Part shown: piece by piece, positions 18,416 to 26,999 of the stretch
Layout: each line of letters opens with the position of its first letter
Numbering within the stretch: the stretch's first letter is position 1
Origin: Rhodobacter sp.
GTDB taxonomy: Bacteria > Pseudomonadota > Alphaproteobacteria > Rhodobacterales > Rhodobacteraceae
Length of the DNA: 51,985 bases
Assembly: GCA_030065095.1 (NCBI GenBank)
Contig: JASJDP010000031.1
Location: 1 to 51,985 of the forward strand
Reading direction: 5' to 3'
Position numbers and translations under genes: made by a program
Notes under the pieces: generated by a model
Seen by the model: only the letters and a program-made list of their open reading frames with translations
Database searches by the model: none
What the model was told of the DNA's origin: nothing

Positions 18416-19813
18416 TTAGCAGGTCGTCGCCCGAACCAGCCCCCAGCCGAACTGGATGTCACGGCCGGGTTCGCCGAGATCGCGCGTTTGGTCGCGCATC
18501 TGCGTTCGGACCGCACCGGCAGAGCGCGCGCCCTGCGTCACCAGCCGCGCGGCGAGTGCCGTGATGATCGGAGCAGCATAGGACGTGCCCGAAGCGTAAT
18601 GACCGCCCTGGCGTCTGGCGACGTAAAGATCGACGCCGGGTGCGGCAAATTCGATATGCGCCCCGGTGTTGGCCGAGCGGTAGCGCCTTAGGCCCGCGTC
18701 CACCGCGGTCACGCTGATGACCGGCTCGGCCGCGGCGGGGTAAACGTCGATCTCACGACCTTCGTTCCCCGCCGCCGCGATCAGAATGGCGCCCTTGCCG
18801 GCCGTTGCCGCGAGCAGATCATCCAGCGCCGCATTCACCGGACCGGTGAAGGACATGTTGATCAACTGCACGTCGTTCGCAACAAGCCAGTCCAGTGCAG
18901 CGCCAATCCGCTCGACATGGGTCGCGACCCGGACGCCGTGCCGCGAAAACGCACTGGCGGCAAAGAGTTGCGCGCCTGTCGCGAACCCGGCAAACGTGCC
19001 CGAATCATCCTGACCGATCAACAGGGCGGCGACCGCCGTGCCATGGTCAGGCGGCACCGGCGGATCGTTGGCCTTCAGCACCGAGTGCGTCGTAAGTGCA
19101 GCGCCCAGAAGTGCAGAGTGGTCAACCGCAACCGGACCATCGATCAATCCTATGCGAACCTCGCCTGGTAAAGTGCATGCGGGGCTGTCGGGTTGGTTGA
19201 TCAGCGCCGCCGCGTAAAGCCGCGGCGCGGCCTCGGCATACCGGTAAAGCGCATGGATATCGAACGATGCACCGGGCGCGCCTGCCGCGAGAACCTGACG
19301 CGCATCGGGCAGCGGCAACGCCTGCAGGTCAACGATAAAGGCCCGCCGCCCGAGGTTTGGATAGTCACGCTGGCGCAAGATCGCGGCGCCGGCACCCACC
19401 AGCGCCGAAGCTATGGCATCAGCATCGTCCGTAGATCCGACAGCGATGTATTCCGGACGACCGTCCGGTGCCAGGGCAAAGCTTCCGGGTCCAAGCGCTG
19501 TATGGATATCTCCCAGGCGGACCTCATCGGTCATGGCGACGACGCGGTCGCCGGGAAGAACGACGGGTCCGCGCCGAGGCGGCGGCTTTCGGGGCGCGGG
19601 CCGTGGCGCGGGAGTGACTTCGATATACTCAGGCGTGCGGTTTGTCACAGCCGTCCCTCTGTCGCGGGGGTTGGGCGGCTCGTTTCCCCCGTCGCGACCG
19701 TTGTCCCTGCCGGACGGACCTCCGCCGCGCTGTTGCGCATCGCTGGGCAAGGCGAGAAGTGCGATCACAAAAAACAAAAACAGAGTGCGGCCAATCGGTC
19801 GGTCACTGATCAT
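18416..19813 (-). CDS. S8 subtilisin-family serine peptidase, exported
   Basis: 465 residues from the ATG at 19813, which overlaps the anti-sigma gene by 11 bases. Residues 1-26 are a signal peptide (FLFFVIALLALPSDAQ). Residues 27-82 are a disordered Gly/Arg then Pro-rich linker, followed by a possible pro-domain to about 180. The catalytic domain has D225 (IGLIDG), H257 (DHGTAVAALL), oxyanion N350 (AAAGNEG) and S411 (GTSYAAPI), so it should be active. Coupling to an ECF sigma and an anti-sigma suggests a secreted protease made under envelope stress, or one that acts in the signalling itself. Confidence 0.9.
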   Translation of the reverse strand: MISDRPIGRTLFLFFVIALLALPSDAQQRGGGPSGRDNGRDGGNEPPNPRDRGTAVTNRTPEYIEVTPAPRPAPRKPPPRRGPVVLPGDRVVAMTDEVRLGDIHTALGPGSFALAPDGRPEYIAVGSTDDADAIASALVGAGAAILRQRDYPNLGRRAFIVDLQALPLPDARQVLAAGAPGASFDIHALYRYAEAAPRLYAAALINQPDSPACTLPGEVRIGLIDGPVAVDHSALLGAALTTHSVLKANDPPVPPDHGTAVAALLIGQDDSGTFAGFATGAQLFAASAFSRHGVRVATHVERIGAALDWLVANDVQLINMSFTGPVNAALDDLLAATAGKGAILIAAAGNEGREIDVYPAAAEPVISVTAVDAGLRRYRSANTGAHIEFAAPGVDLYVARRQGGHYASGTSYAAPIITALAARLVTQGARSAGAVRTQMRDQTRDLGEPGRDIQFGWGLVRATTC

Positions 19814-20369
19814 CCGAAACCTCCAGGCTTTCGACGAAATCGGCTGCCCGCAGAATCCTTGCAGCCTCCGAGAGGTCTGTGCCTTCAAGCGGTTCCAGCC
19901 GATATATCCCAATCGCCGACGGACCCGCCGCGATCTCGACGCCGGCGCGTAACAAAAGATCCCGAAGCTCGGATTCAGGCGTATCGGGCGCGAAGGCAGC
20001 GGATATCGGTGCGTCGTCCGCGCCGGCCAGTTCAAAGCCGCCCGGGACGGGCTCGCGGTTGGTCAACACCGCTTGACCGATGACCACGGCGAGCAGGACC
20101 GCGGCGGCTGCCTGCCAGATCCAGGGCCGCTGGATGCGCGTGGCGGGCACTTGCGTTTCCGCATCGCGCATCAGGCGGGCAAGCCCCATCTCTCCGGGGC
20201 TGTAACTGTCTTCGGACTGCATCGTTTCGCGGATGGCGCGAAGCGCGGCCAATTCGGTTTGCAATGTCGCATCCGCGGCAACGGCAGCCTCGACCTCGGC
20301 ACGTTCTTTGCCTTCGAGCGTGCCGTTGGCCAGAAACGGCAGAAGGGCGCTGATCTCATCACGTGTCAT
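19803..20369 (-). CDS. Membrane anti-sigma factor
   Basis: 188 residues from the ATG at 20369, with the 4-base ATGA overlap typical of sigma/anti-sigma pairs. Residues 1-75 are a cytoplasmic helical part (ALLPFLANGTLEGKERAEVE), 83-103 one membrane helix (PWIWQAAAAVLLAVVIGQAVL), and 104-188 a periplasmic domain with a ferredoxin-like pattern. The LxxFxxGxLxxxExxxVExxL pattern is that of anti-sigma domains, but there is no His/Cys zinc motif. It is inferred to hold the ECF sigma at the membrane. Confidence 0.82.
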   Translation of the reverse strand: MTRDEISALLPFLANGTLEGKERAEVEAAVAADATLQTELAALRAIRETMQSEDSYSPGEMGLARLMRDAETQVPATRIQRPWIWQAAAAVLLAVVIGQAVLTNREPVPGGFELAGADDAPISAAFAPDTPESELRDLLLRAGVEIAAGPSAIGIYRLEPLEGTDLSEAARILRAADFVESLEVSDDQ

Positions 20370-20917
20370 GCGGTGGCCCCCCGTTGAAGGCGGCCTTGCA
20401 AGCAATGCAGAAGAAGTTTTTTCGCGTGGAAGATGCGGGTCTTTATCGTGCCCTCCGGCACGCCGGCGACCTCGGCGATCTCGCCATAGGTCATGTCCTC
20501 GTAGAAGGCGAGGCTGATGGCGGTCTGGTGGTCCTCTTTCAGCTGCCCGACGCAGTGGCGCACGTGCTCGGCCTCTTGACCCGCGGCAAGGCACATCTCG
20601 GCGTTGGGATCCTCGTCGATGGTCTCGGGAATGTCGTCGGTCAGGTCGACCCGGCCGCGCTTGCGGTGCTGGTCGATGACCTTGCGATAGGCGATGCCGA
20701 ATATCCAGGTCTGCACTTTCGATCTCCCCTCGAAGCGTCCGGCGCTTCGCCAGACTTCCATGAATACGTCATGGAGTATGTCGGCGGACTCGAAAGGATC
20801 GTTCAATCTGGACCGGATAAACCTGAAGACCGGCTTTTCCAGTGCGCGGTAGAGCGCGGCAAGCGCCTGTTTGTCGCCATGCGCGATCTGCGTCAGAATC
20901 TGGGCGTGCGGGTCCAT
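20366..20917 (-). CDS. ECF-type RNA polymerase sigma factor
   Basis: 183 residues. Region 2 (about 15-85) includes ADILHDVFMEVWRSAGRF and KVQTWIFGIAYRKVIDQHR; region 4 (about 120-175) includes AFYEDMTYGEIAEVAGVPEGTIKTRIFHAKKLL with the helix-turn-helix. The linker is acidic. It directs transcription of a small regulon and is kept inactive by the anti-sigma factor encoded directly downstream. The start ATG at 20917 has only a weak ribosome site. First gene of the sigma/anti-sigma/protease unit. Confidence 0.93.
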   Translation of the reverse strand: MDPHAQILTQIAHGDKQALAALYRALEKPVFRFIRSRLNDPFESADILHDVFMEVWRSAGRFEGRSKVQTWIFGIAYRKVIDQHRKRGRVDLTDDIPETIDEDPNAEMCLAAGQEAEHVRHCVGQLKEDHQTAISLAFYEDMTYGEIAEVAGVPEGTIKTRIFHAKKLLLHCLQGRLQRGATA

Positions 20918-21164
20918 GGGTTCAAAACATGCGGCTTTGCCTGTGTCATAGCAATCCTACCATTCGACAAAACACCTGTCGTGCGAACCTTGCCTCCGCC
21001 CCGGGATCGGCGAATGCGCTCTGACGCATCCATACATCCGGCCTGTTGGATCAGAGAATTTCCCAACGTTTCCGATTTTCCGGCGGATCACCCAGCTGAC
21101 CATTGGGGTCGTCGCTTGAGCGGGCACCTGGAATTTGGCACCTTGACCTTGGGAGGGCCGCATC

Positions 21165-22049
21165 TTGTTTTCCGACATCCGAAAACTGCGCAGGTACCGT
21201 GAACTCGATGGGAAGACATTCCTGGTATGCGTCGGCGCGATGAAGTGTGCGACGAGTTGGATACATGACTATCTGGGCTCGCTGTCGGGTGTCACGGTGT
21301 CCCCGCTCAAAGAGCTGCATTTCTTCAACACCAAGTTTCCCGCCAATGCGCTTGGCGACATGGAGGCGCTGGCGCTGAAGCGGCTTGGGTTTCATTTGAG
21401 CCAGTCCGGCGACGCGGTCGAAAATCTGCGCCGCCGCGAAACCTTTCAGGCAAGCGTGGACAGGGCGCAGATGCTCTACGACGACAATGCCTATTTCGCC
21501 CATTTCGCACGGATTTGCGGCCCCGATACCCAAACCTTTTGCGACGTGACGCCGGCCTATTCGGTCCTCGGGCCAAGCGGGTTCGAATATCTAAAGGCAT
21601 TTTGCGGCTCGCAGGACATCTCATTGAAGCTTCTCTTTGTAATGCGCGATCCGGTCGACCGGCTTTGGTCGCAGCTGCGCCACATGACGCAAAGCAATCC
21701 GGACAAGGACCTTGTCAAGAACTGGGCGGATGCGTTTCAGTCGCCGCGGGTCTGCGCCCGTGCCGACTATCGCGGTGTTGTTGGCGATCTGGACGACACC
21801 TTTCCAGCCGAGAATATCCTGTACCTGTTCTATGAAAACCTCTTTACAGACGCCTCATTGACCAAGCTCTGCGACCACGCAGGCGCAAGCCTGGGTCAGG
21901 CCGATCCGGGCAATGTTCTGAACGAAACAAGCGTGAAAACCGAAATGCCCGATGATGCGCGCGCGGCTGCCCAAGCCCTGCTGGCGCCGCAATATGCGTT
22001 CTGTCGCGATCGGTTTGGCGACGCGGTTCCCGGAAGCTGGCAAGGCTGA
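21165..22049 (+). CDS. Sulfotransferase family protein
   Basis: 294 residues from a TTG start with GGGAGGG at about 21150. The PAPS 5'-phosphosulfate loop is GAMKCATSWI (24-33), followed by SPLKELHFFN (46-55) as in heparan and Stf0-like sulfotransferases. The 3'-phosphate site fits FVMRDPVDRLWSQLRHM. These enzymes move sulfate from PAPS to a hydroxyl or amine of sugars, lipids or peptides. The substrate is unknown. It stands alone on this strand, with the small acidic protein gene 153 bases downstream. Confidence 0.85.
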   Translation: MFSDIRKLRRYRELDGKTFLVCVGAMKCATSWIHDYLGSLSGVTVSPLKELHFFNTKFPANALGDMEALALKRLGFHLSQSGDAVENLRRRETFQASVDRAQMLYDDNAYFAHFARICGPDTQTFCDVTPAYSVLGPSGFEYLKAFCGSQDISLKLLFVMRDPVDRLWSQLRHMTQSNPDKDLVKNWADAFQSPRVCARADYRGVVGDLDDTFPAENILYLFYENLFTDASLTKLCDHAGASLGQADPGNVLNETSVKTEMPDDARAAAQALLAPQYAFCRDRFGDAVPGSWQG

Positions 22050-22202
22050 AAGCGACAGCTTTCTGAAAACAAACAACTTTTTCCTAAGGCCGTTTTGGCG
22101 GTTATTTTCTTTGAACCGTTTTCACCGGTCGCGCGACCCATGATTGTTACTGGCCGGACGGTTCCGGTCACGCAAGTCCACACCACTTTGGAGGATTGAG
22201 AA

Positions 22203-22430
22203 ATGGCAGAAGACCTGATGATCGGCTTCAAGTTCAAAGAGACCGACGAGGACATCGCCAAGGATGCGGCCGTCTGGGACGCATCGGACAATTTGTTCAA
22301 CGAGATCTCGTTCGACCATCTGGGCACCCGGCTCGACCAGGGCAGCGAAAGCACCAGCAGCCGCGACACCGAACTCTCGAGCGAGTTCGAGACGTTCGAC
22401 TTCACCGAAGGGTTCGACTTCACTTTCTAG
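22203..22430 (+). CDS. Small, very acidic protein with FDF repeats, unknown
   Basis: 75 residues, with a good ribosome site GGAGG at 22190-22194, eight bases before the ATG. It has about 20 Asp/Glu against about five Lys/Arg, and no Cys or Tyr. The C-terminus repeats an aromatic-acidic unit: FETFDFTEGFDFTF. No signal peptide or membrane helix is present. An AT-rich stretch upstream (22070-22130) could hold a promoter. I know no family. A perfect 8-base hairpin follows the stop. It could be a scaffold or binding peptide; this is open. Confidence 0.6.
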   Translation: MAEDLMIGFKFKETDEDIAKDAAVWDASDNLFNEISFDHLGTRLDQGSESTSSRDTELSSEFETFDFTEGFDFTF

Positions 22431-22442
22431 CCTGTGGAAAAC

Positions 22443-22471
22443 CTTGCGGCTGGTGGTTCGCCGGCCGCAAG
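22443..22471 (+). terminator. Hairpin after the small acidic protein
   Basis: CTTGCGGC (22443-22450) pairs perfectly with GCCGCAAG (22464-22471) 12 bases after the stop. There is no T-run, so it is only a possible terminator or RNA-stabilising hairpin. Confidence 0.45.
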
Positions 22472-22646
22472 TTGGTGCCGGTCTGGCGGCGGGGGGCCAA
22501 CCTTTCCCGGGCTGCCGTCCTTTCAAGCTCAATGCGGATTAAAGGATGGTCGTGGGATCTGCCCGATCGACACCGTCGGCGAGCACGCTTTCGACTGCCC
22601 GGCAGTGAGCGAGACGGAGGTCAACCGCCCGATGGGTTCGGTTTTG

Positions 22647-22892
22647 TCATCCGCCTGCGAGGCGTCGCATCAGGAACACCTTGGTTCCCTCGGGAAGTTC
22701 CTTGGACCAGTCGTTGCGGTAAATCACACCGTCAACGACCACCGCGACCTCGTTGTTAATCGGACCTTCGAGCCCGGGATATCGCTCTTGCAACTTGCGC
22801 AAGAGCTCGCGAACGGTTCGTGCCTCGACGATGATGGTCGTCTGGTTGTCCGCTAGTGGGACGAGCCCGGCCCAAAGCGTGACTTCAATCAC
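22647..22892 (-). CDS. MoaD/ThiS-like ubiquitin-fold protein with Gly-Gly C-terminus
   Basis: 81 residues from a GTG start that shares its G with the TAG stop of the large molybdoenzyme gene. The sequence has the beta-grasp pattern: VTLWAGLVPLA, then TVRELLRKLQERYPGLEGPI, then VAVVVDGVIYRNDW and PEGTKVFLMRRLAGG. The final Gly-Gly is the residue pair that is adenylated and thiocarboxylated in MoaD and ThiS sulfur carriers. Fusion by coupling to a CoxMSL-type operon suggests a carrier for molybdopterin or for sulfur delivery to this enzyme. No MoaE or E1-like partner is next to it. Confidence 0.82.
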   Translation of the reverse strand: MIEVTLWAGLVPLADNQTTIIVEARTVRELLRKLQERYPGLEGPINNEVAVVVDGVIYRNDWSKELPEGTKVFLMRRLAGG

Positions 22893-25156
22893 TATTCGCC
22901 CTTCTGCCTGCTCAGCGCCGCCAGGATCCGCGGTGGCGACATGGGAATATGAGACATGCGTACGCCGACGGCATTCGAGACCGCATTGGCGATGGCCGCG
23001 AGCGGCGGCACGATCGACGTCTCCCCGACGCCGCGCACGCCGTAGGGGTGATTGGGATTCGGGATTTCGAGAATCTGTGTATCGATCATCGGCAAATCCG
23101 AGCACACGGGGATGCGGTAATCGAGGAATCCGGGGTTCTGAAGGCGGCCGTCTTCACCGTAGATGTACTCTTCGTTCAGTGCCCATCCGATGCCCTGAGC
23201 CGCACCGCCCTGATACTGGCCTTCCACATAAGCGGGATGCACTGCCTTTCCGGCGTCCTGGATGACGGTATAGCGAATGACGCTGGTTGCCCCCGTCTCG
23301 GGGTCCACTTCGACATCGCAGATATGGGTCGCAAACGAGACGCCCGCGCCATCGGCGACCAGTTCACTGTGTCCCGCAATCGGGCCGCCGGTGTTTCCGG
23401 ATTCCGCGGCAATCTCCTTCACCGACAACGGGGCCAGGTTGCCGTATTTCGCACCAGCGGCTTTCGCGTGTCCGTCCTCCCAATACACATCCTCGACCGG
23501 TATATCCCAAGTCAGGGCCGCGCGCTGGCGCATGACAGCGATGGCATTCCGCGCAGCAGAGATCGTTGCCATAGAGGATGAAAACGTCCCCCGGCTGCCA
23601 TCGGTCATGTCGTTGTAGCCGAGCGTGCCGGTATCGGCGACGACGGCCTTGACGTCCTGATAATCGATCCCAAGCTCTTCCGCCGCGACCAACGATAGCG
23701 ATGCACGGGATCCGCCCACATCGACCGTGCCGACCGCCAAGGTCACGGTCCCATCGGCGTTGACGTTCAGGTCGGTGCAGGTCTGACCGCCGAAATTGAA
23801 CCAAAAACCGCAGGCCATACCGCGGCCCTGGTTCGTGCCCAACGGTGCGGTCATGTGCGGGTGCGCCTGAGCGGCCTCAAGCGTCGGTCCGATTCCAATG
23901 GGTCCATACACCGGTCCATAAGAAGACCTCGTCCCCTCGCTGGCCGCGTTCCTGATACGCAAATCCAGCGCATCCATGCCGATTTTCTGCGCCAGTTCGT
24001 CGATTGCACTTTCGACGGCGAACGCCGCCATCGGCGCGGACGGGGCGCGGTACGCGGCAACCTTCGGCCGGTTCACGAGCACCTCGAAGCCGACCGTCTT
24101 GACATTCTTCAGATCGTAGCAGGCGAACGAGGTCATCGCGCCCAGCTCTGCCCAGATATCCGCATAGGGGCCGTTGGAGTAGCGCAGGGTCGCCGTCGCG
24201 GCGGTGATCTTGCCGTCCTTGGTCGCGCCGATCTTGACGTCGATGGACGTGGCGCTCGTGGGTCCGGAGGCGCGGAACACTTCATCGCGCGACATGACCA
24301 ATTTCACCGGCCGTCCGGCCTTTCGTGACAGCGCCAGCGCCACGGGCTCTGCCCAGACATGGGTCTTGCCGCCAAATCCGCCGCCGATTTCCGATGACGT
24401 GACACGGAGTTTCGACACTTCCAGCCCCAGGAGATCGGCGCAATTCTGGCGGAAGACGAAATGCCCCTGCGTGCAAACCCAAAGATCGGCCGTGCCATCG
24501 GGATTGCAGCTTGCCACGCATGCATGCGGTTCGATGTATCCCTGATGGGTCTGTTCGGTCCTGTAACTGCGCTCGACGATGACATCGGCGTCGGCGAAGC
24601 CTGCCTCCACGTCGCCATGGCCAAACTCCGACCGGTTCGCCACGTTCGACGCGGTTGTCGGCGCAGGGTCGATGCCCGTCGTGAACACGGCGTCATTCAG
24701 AATTGGCGCATCGGGTTCAGTCGCCGCATCGACATCAACGACATGCGGCAGGACCTCGTATTCGACGTCGATCAGCTTCATCGCCTGCTTGGCGGCCTTC
24801 TCGTCGATCGCGGCGACGGCGGCGACGGCGTGCCCGTCGTACATAGCCTTGGTTCGCGCCATGCAGTTGTCGAGAATATTAAAAAGCGCTTTGTCACCAT
24901 TGCTCAGGTCCGGCAGATCCGCAGCGGTGATAACGGCTTTGACACCCTTTACCGCCGCAGCACGCGCCGTATCGATCGCCACTATTCTGGCATGTGCATG
25001 CGGGCTTCGCAGAACCCGCGCCACCAATTGCCCCGGCATATTGAAATCGGCTCCGTAACGGGCACGGCCGGTGACCTTGTCGACCCCGTCCGGCCGGAGG
25101 GGACGCGTGCCGACGGACTTGAAGTTCTGGTTCTGAAAAGCAGCGTCAAAGCTCAT
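22892..25156 (-). CDS. Xanthine dehydrogenase family, molybdopterin-binding large subunit (CoxL-like)
   Basis: 754 residues, the normal length. It is the catalytic subunit of a molybdenum hydroxylase. Features in order: RPLRPDGVDKVTGRARYGAD at the N-terminus, the GGGFGGKTHVWAEP molybdopterin loop around 250, VAAYRAPSAPMAAFAVES around 365 (the place where form I CO dehydrogenase has AYxCSFR and form II AYRGAGR), and GVGETSIVPP near the C-terminus with the catalytic Glu. The loop is therefore neither CO dehydrogenase form, so the substrate is probably an aromatic, aldehyde or N-heterocycle. Its ATG overlaps the 2Fe-2S gene stop (ATGA). Confidence 0.92.
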   Translation of the reverse strand: MSFDAAFQNQNFKSVGTRPLRPDGVDKVTGRARYGADFNMPGQLVARVLRSPHAHARIVAIDTARAAAVKGVKAVITAADLPDLSNGDKALFNILDNCMARTKAMYDGHAVAAVAAIDEKAAKQAMKLIDVEYEVLPHVVDVDAATEPDAPILNDAVFTTGIDPAPTTASNVANRSEFGHGDVEAGFADADVIVERSYRTEQTHQGYIEPHACVASCNPDGTADLWVCTQGHFVFRQNCADLLGLEVSKLRVTSSEIGGGFGGKTHVWAEPVALALSRKAGRPVKLVMSRDEVFRASGPTSATSIDVKIGATKDGKITAATATLRYSNGPYADIWAELGAMTSFACYDLKNVKTVGFEVLVNRPKVAAYRAPSAPMAAFAVESAIDELAQKIGMDALDLRIRNAASEGTRSSYGPVYGPIGIGPTLEAAQAHPHMTAPLGTNQGRGMACGFWFNFGGQTCTDLNVNADGTVTLAVGTVDVGGSRASLSLVAAEELGIDYQDVKAVVADTGTLGYNDMTDGSRGTFSSSMATISAARNAIAVMRQRAALTWDIPVEDVYWEDGHAKAAGAKYGNLAPLSVKEIAAESGNTGGPIAGHSELVADGAGVSFATHICDVEVDPETGATSVIRYTVIQDAGKAVHPAYVEGQYQGGAAQGIGWALNEEYIYGEDGRLQNPGFLDYRIPVCSDLPMIDTQILEIPNPNHPYGVRGVGETSIVPPLAAIANAVSNAVGVRMSHIPMSPPRILAALSRQKGE

Positions 25157-25635
25157 GCCCGTTCTCCCCTCATTTCCAGCGCCGCATCCTGAACCGCGCG
25201 CACAATCTTGTCATACCCGGTGCACCGGCACAGGTTTCCGGCGAGCCAATACCGGATCTCCTCTTCGGTCGGCTCCGGATTCACATCCAAGAGCGCCTTT
25301 GCCGCTATCAGGAACCCAGGTGTGCAGATCCCGCACTGCAAGGCGGCGTGTTCGATGAATTTGGCCTGCAGCGGGTGCAATTCACTGCCATTCGCCATGC
25401 CTTCGATTGTCTCGATGGTGCGGCCCTCGGCCTCTGCGCCCAGAACGAGGCAAGAGCACACAACCCTGCCGTCCACTATGGTGCTGCAGGCGCCGCAATC
25501 GCCGGTGCCACAGCCCTCCTTGGCGCCCAAAAGGCCAAGCCGGTTGCGCAGAACGTCCAACAACGTCTCGTCCGCCCGGCACAGAAACTCGACATCATCG
25601 CCGTTAATGGTCGTGGATACAGCTATCGAAGACAT
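25153..25635 (-). CDS. 2Fe-2S small subunit of the molybdenum hydroxylase (CoxS-like)
   Basis: 160 residues. The N-terminal plant-ferredoxin domain has the cluster motif GCGTGDCGACSTIVDG; the C-terminal helical domain has CGICTPGFL and NLCRCTGY for the second cluster. It carries electrons between the Mo site and FAD. The ATG at 25635 overlaps the FAD subunit stop (TGATG); a TTG one codon upstream is possible. All three subunits are in the order FAD, FeS, Mo. Confidence 0.94.
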   Translation of the reverse strand: MSSIAVSTTINGDDVEFLCRADETLLDVLRNRLGLLGAKEGCGTGDCGACSTIVDGRVVCSCLVLGAEAEGRTIETIEGMANGSELHPLQAKFIEHAALQCGICTPGFLIAAKALLDVNPEPTEEEIRYWLAGNLCRCTGYDKIVRAVQDAALEMRGERA

Positions 25636-26495
25636 CAATTTCCTCCAGCGCGGTCAAATGCGATGCGCGCAGCGCGGCGCGCAAGAACACCAGCAATCTG
25701 CTTTCTGAATTCCACGGTTCCGCGCTTGTCGTCTATCGGATGGCTTGCAGCCGAGCACGCCGCGGCCATTACATCCAGGGCAGTCTCTTCGAGTTTGCTG
25801 CCGACAAGCGCCTGCGCAGCGTCCTCCGCCAGGATCACGGTGGGTCCGACGGCACCGAGCGCGATCCGGGCCGATTGCACGGCGCCTCCCTCATCGAGCA
25901 CCAGATTGATCCCAACACCGACAACGGCGATATCCATCTCGGTCCGCGGAATGAATCGAAGATAGGCATCGCCGGACCGGGCCAAAGGTTTGTCCAGCAC
26001 GATTGCTTCGACGATTTCGCCCTTCTTCAGCGAGGTCTTCCCCGGCCCGGTCGGGATATCCAGAACGTCGGCCATCCGCGTTCCGCCGAGGCCGGCGATC
26101 TTTGCCTTGGCGCCTGCAGCCACCAAAGCGGGCACGCTGTCCGCCGCGGGTGAGGCATTGCAGAGATTGCCGACAACGGTGCAACGCCCCTGGATTTGCG
26201 TGGACCCGATCAGGTTTGCGGCCTCTACAACGCCCGGCCAAGCCGCCACGAGCGCGTCGTTCTCTCCGAGAGCGGCGCATGGAACCCCGGCACCGATCAC
26301 AAAGGTGTCGTCCGCTTCAACGACATCGCCCATTCCTGCGATTGATTTGATATCGACCACGAGGTCGGCCTCGAAACCGTCGCTCTGCATTTTGACCAAC
26401 AGATCCGTGCCACCCGCCAGGACAAACGCGTTGCTATCCGCTTCAGCCAGCAAGTGCGTGGCCTGGACTATCGTTTCCGGTCGTTCGTACCGCAC
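25635..26495 (-). CDS. FAD-binding subunit of the molybdenum hydroxylase (CoxM-like)
   Basis: 286 residues from a GTG start with AGGAGG ten bases upstream. The FAD fold has VLAGGTDLLVKMQSDG near residue 28, and RCTVVGNLCNASPAADSVPAL near 105, which stands where CoxM has TIGGN. The C-terminal CO_deh_flav_C domain is present. It takes electrons from the FeS subunit and passes them to the final acceptor. First gene of the operon; the promoter should be in the 500-base gap to the right. Confidence 0.92.
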   Translation of the reverse strand: MRYERPETIVQATHLLAEADSNAFVLAGGTDLLVKMQSDGFEADLVVDIKSIAGMGDVVEADDTFVIGAGVPCAALGENDALVAAWPGVVEAANLIGSTQIQGRCTVVGNLCNASPAADSVPALVAAGAKAKIAGLGGTRMADVLDIPTGPGKTSLKKGEIVEAIVLDKPLARSGDAYLRFIPRTEMDIAVVGVGINLVLDEGGAVQSARIALGAVGPTVILAEDAAQALVGSKLEETALDVMAAACSAASHPIDDKRGTVEFRKQIAGVLARRAARIAFDRAGGN

Positions 26496-26969
26496 TGGCA
26501 GCAGCCTCCTTGCCCTGTTTGTCCGCCAAGTCTTTCACATGCGACTGAGAACACGATCAGCGATTCCCAACGTTCACCGCAAGCCAAAGACCAGATAACC
26601 AGTAAACCCTGTCCGATGTCGCGCGATGCAGATCGTCGCCGCTTTGACCTTGAAATGCAACGTGTAAAGCTTTCGCAACGGTCATCCGCCGCGACAGGAT
26701 CGTGGCCGTCAGGTGCTTTCAGGCCCCCACAGACAGATCGAAGCCGTCATTTGTGCACTGAAATCCTGGTGCACGCGGGAACGCGTCGAGACAACAGGTC
26801 CGATGAAGGGCCGCGGCAGGTATGGTTCGGCCACCGCCGGCGGTCGGTTTGTCAGTCCGGGTTCAGTGCGAGATCTCGTCGGCCCCGCCCGTCAGATATA
26901 CCGCACATCGATTTGTCAGGCACCGTGTTCGAAGGCGCATGGACGTCCGGCATCCGAAACCCGACCGAT
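26496..26969. other. Intergenic stretch, no gene seen
   Basis: About 470 bases between the CoxM-like start and the hairpin after the CoA-binding gene. Only short low-quality frames are present. The left end should hold the promoter of the molybdenum hydroxylase operon, but I see no clear -35/-10 or operator. Confidence 0.5.
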
Positions 26970-26997
26970 CCGGGCCGAATATCGAAATATGGCCCGG
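26970..26997 (-). terminator. Inverted repeat after the CoA-binding protein gene
   Basis: CCGGGCC (26970-26976) and GGCCCGG (26991-26997) are perfect inverted copies around an AT-rich 14-base loop, 3 bases after the stop at 27000. There is no T-run, so termination is only probable from position. Confidence 0.5.
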
Positions 26998-26999
26998 CC

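Noticed and set aside
22647-23105. Longer 152-residue form of the MoaD-like protein
   Set aside because: The extra N-terminus overlaps the large molybdoenzyme subunit and is Arg-rich; the GTG at 22892 gives the normal 81-residue fold.
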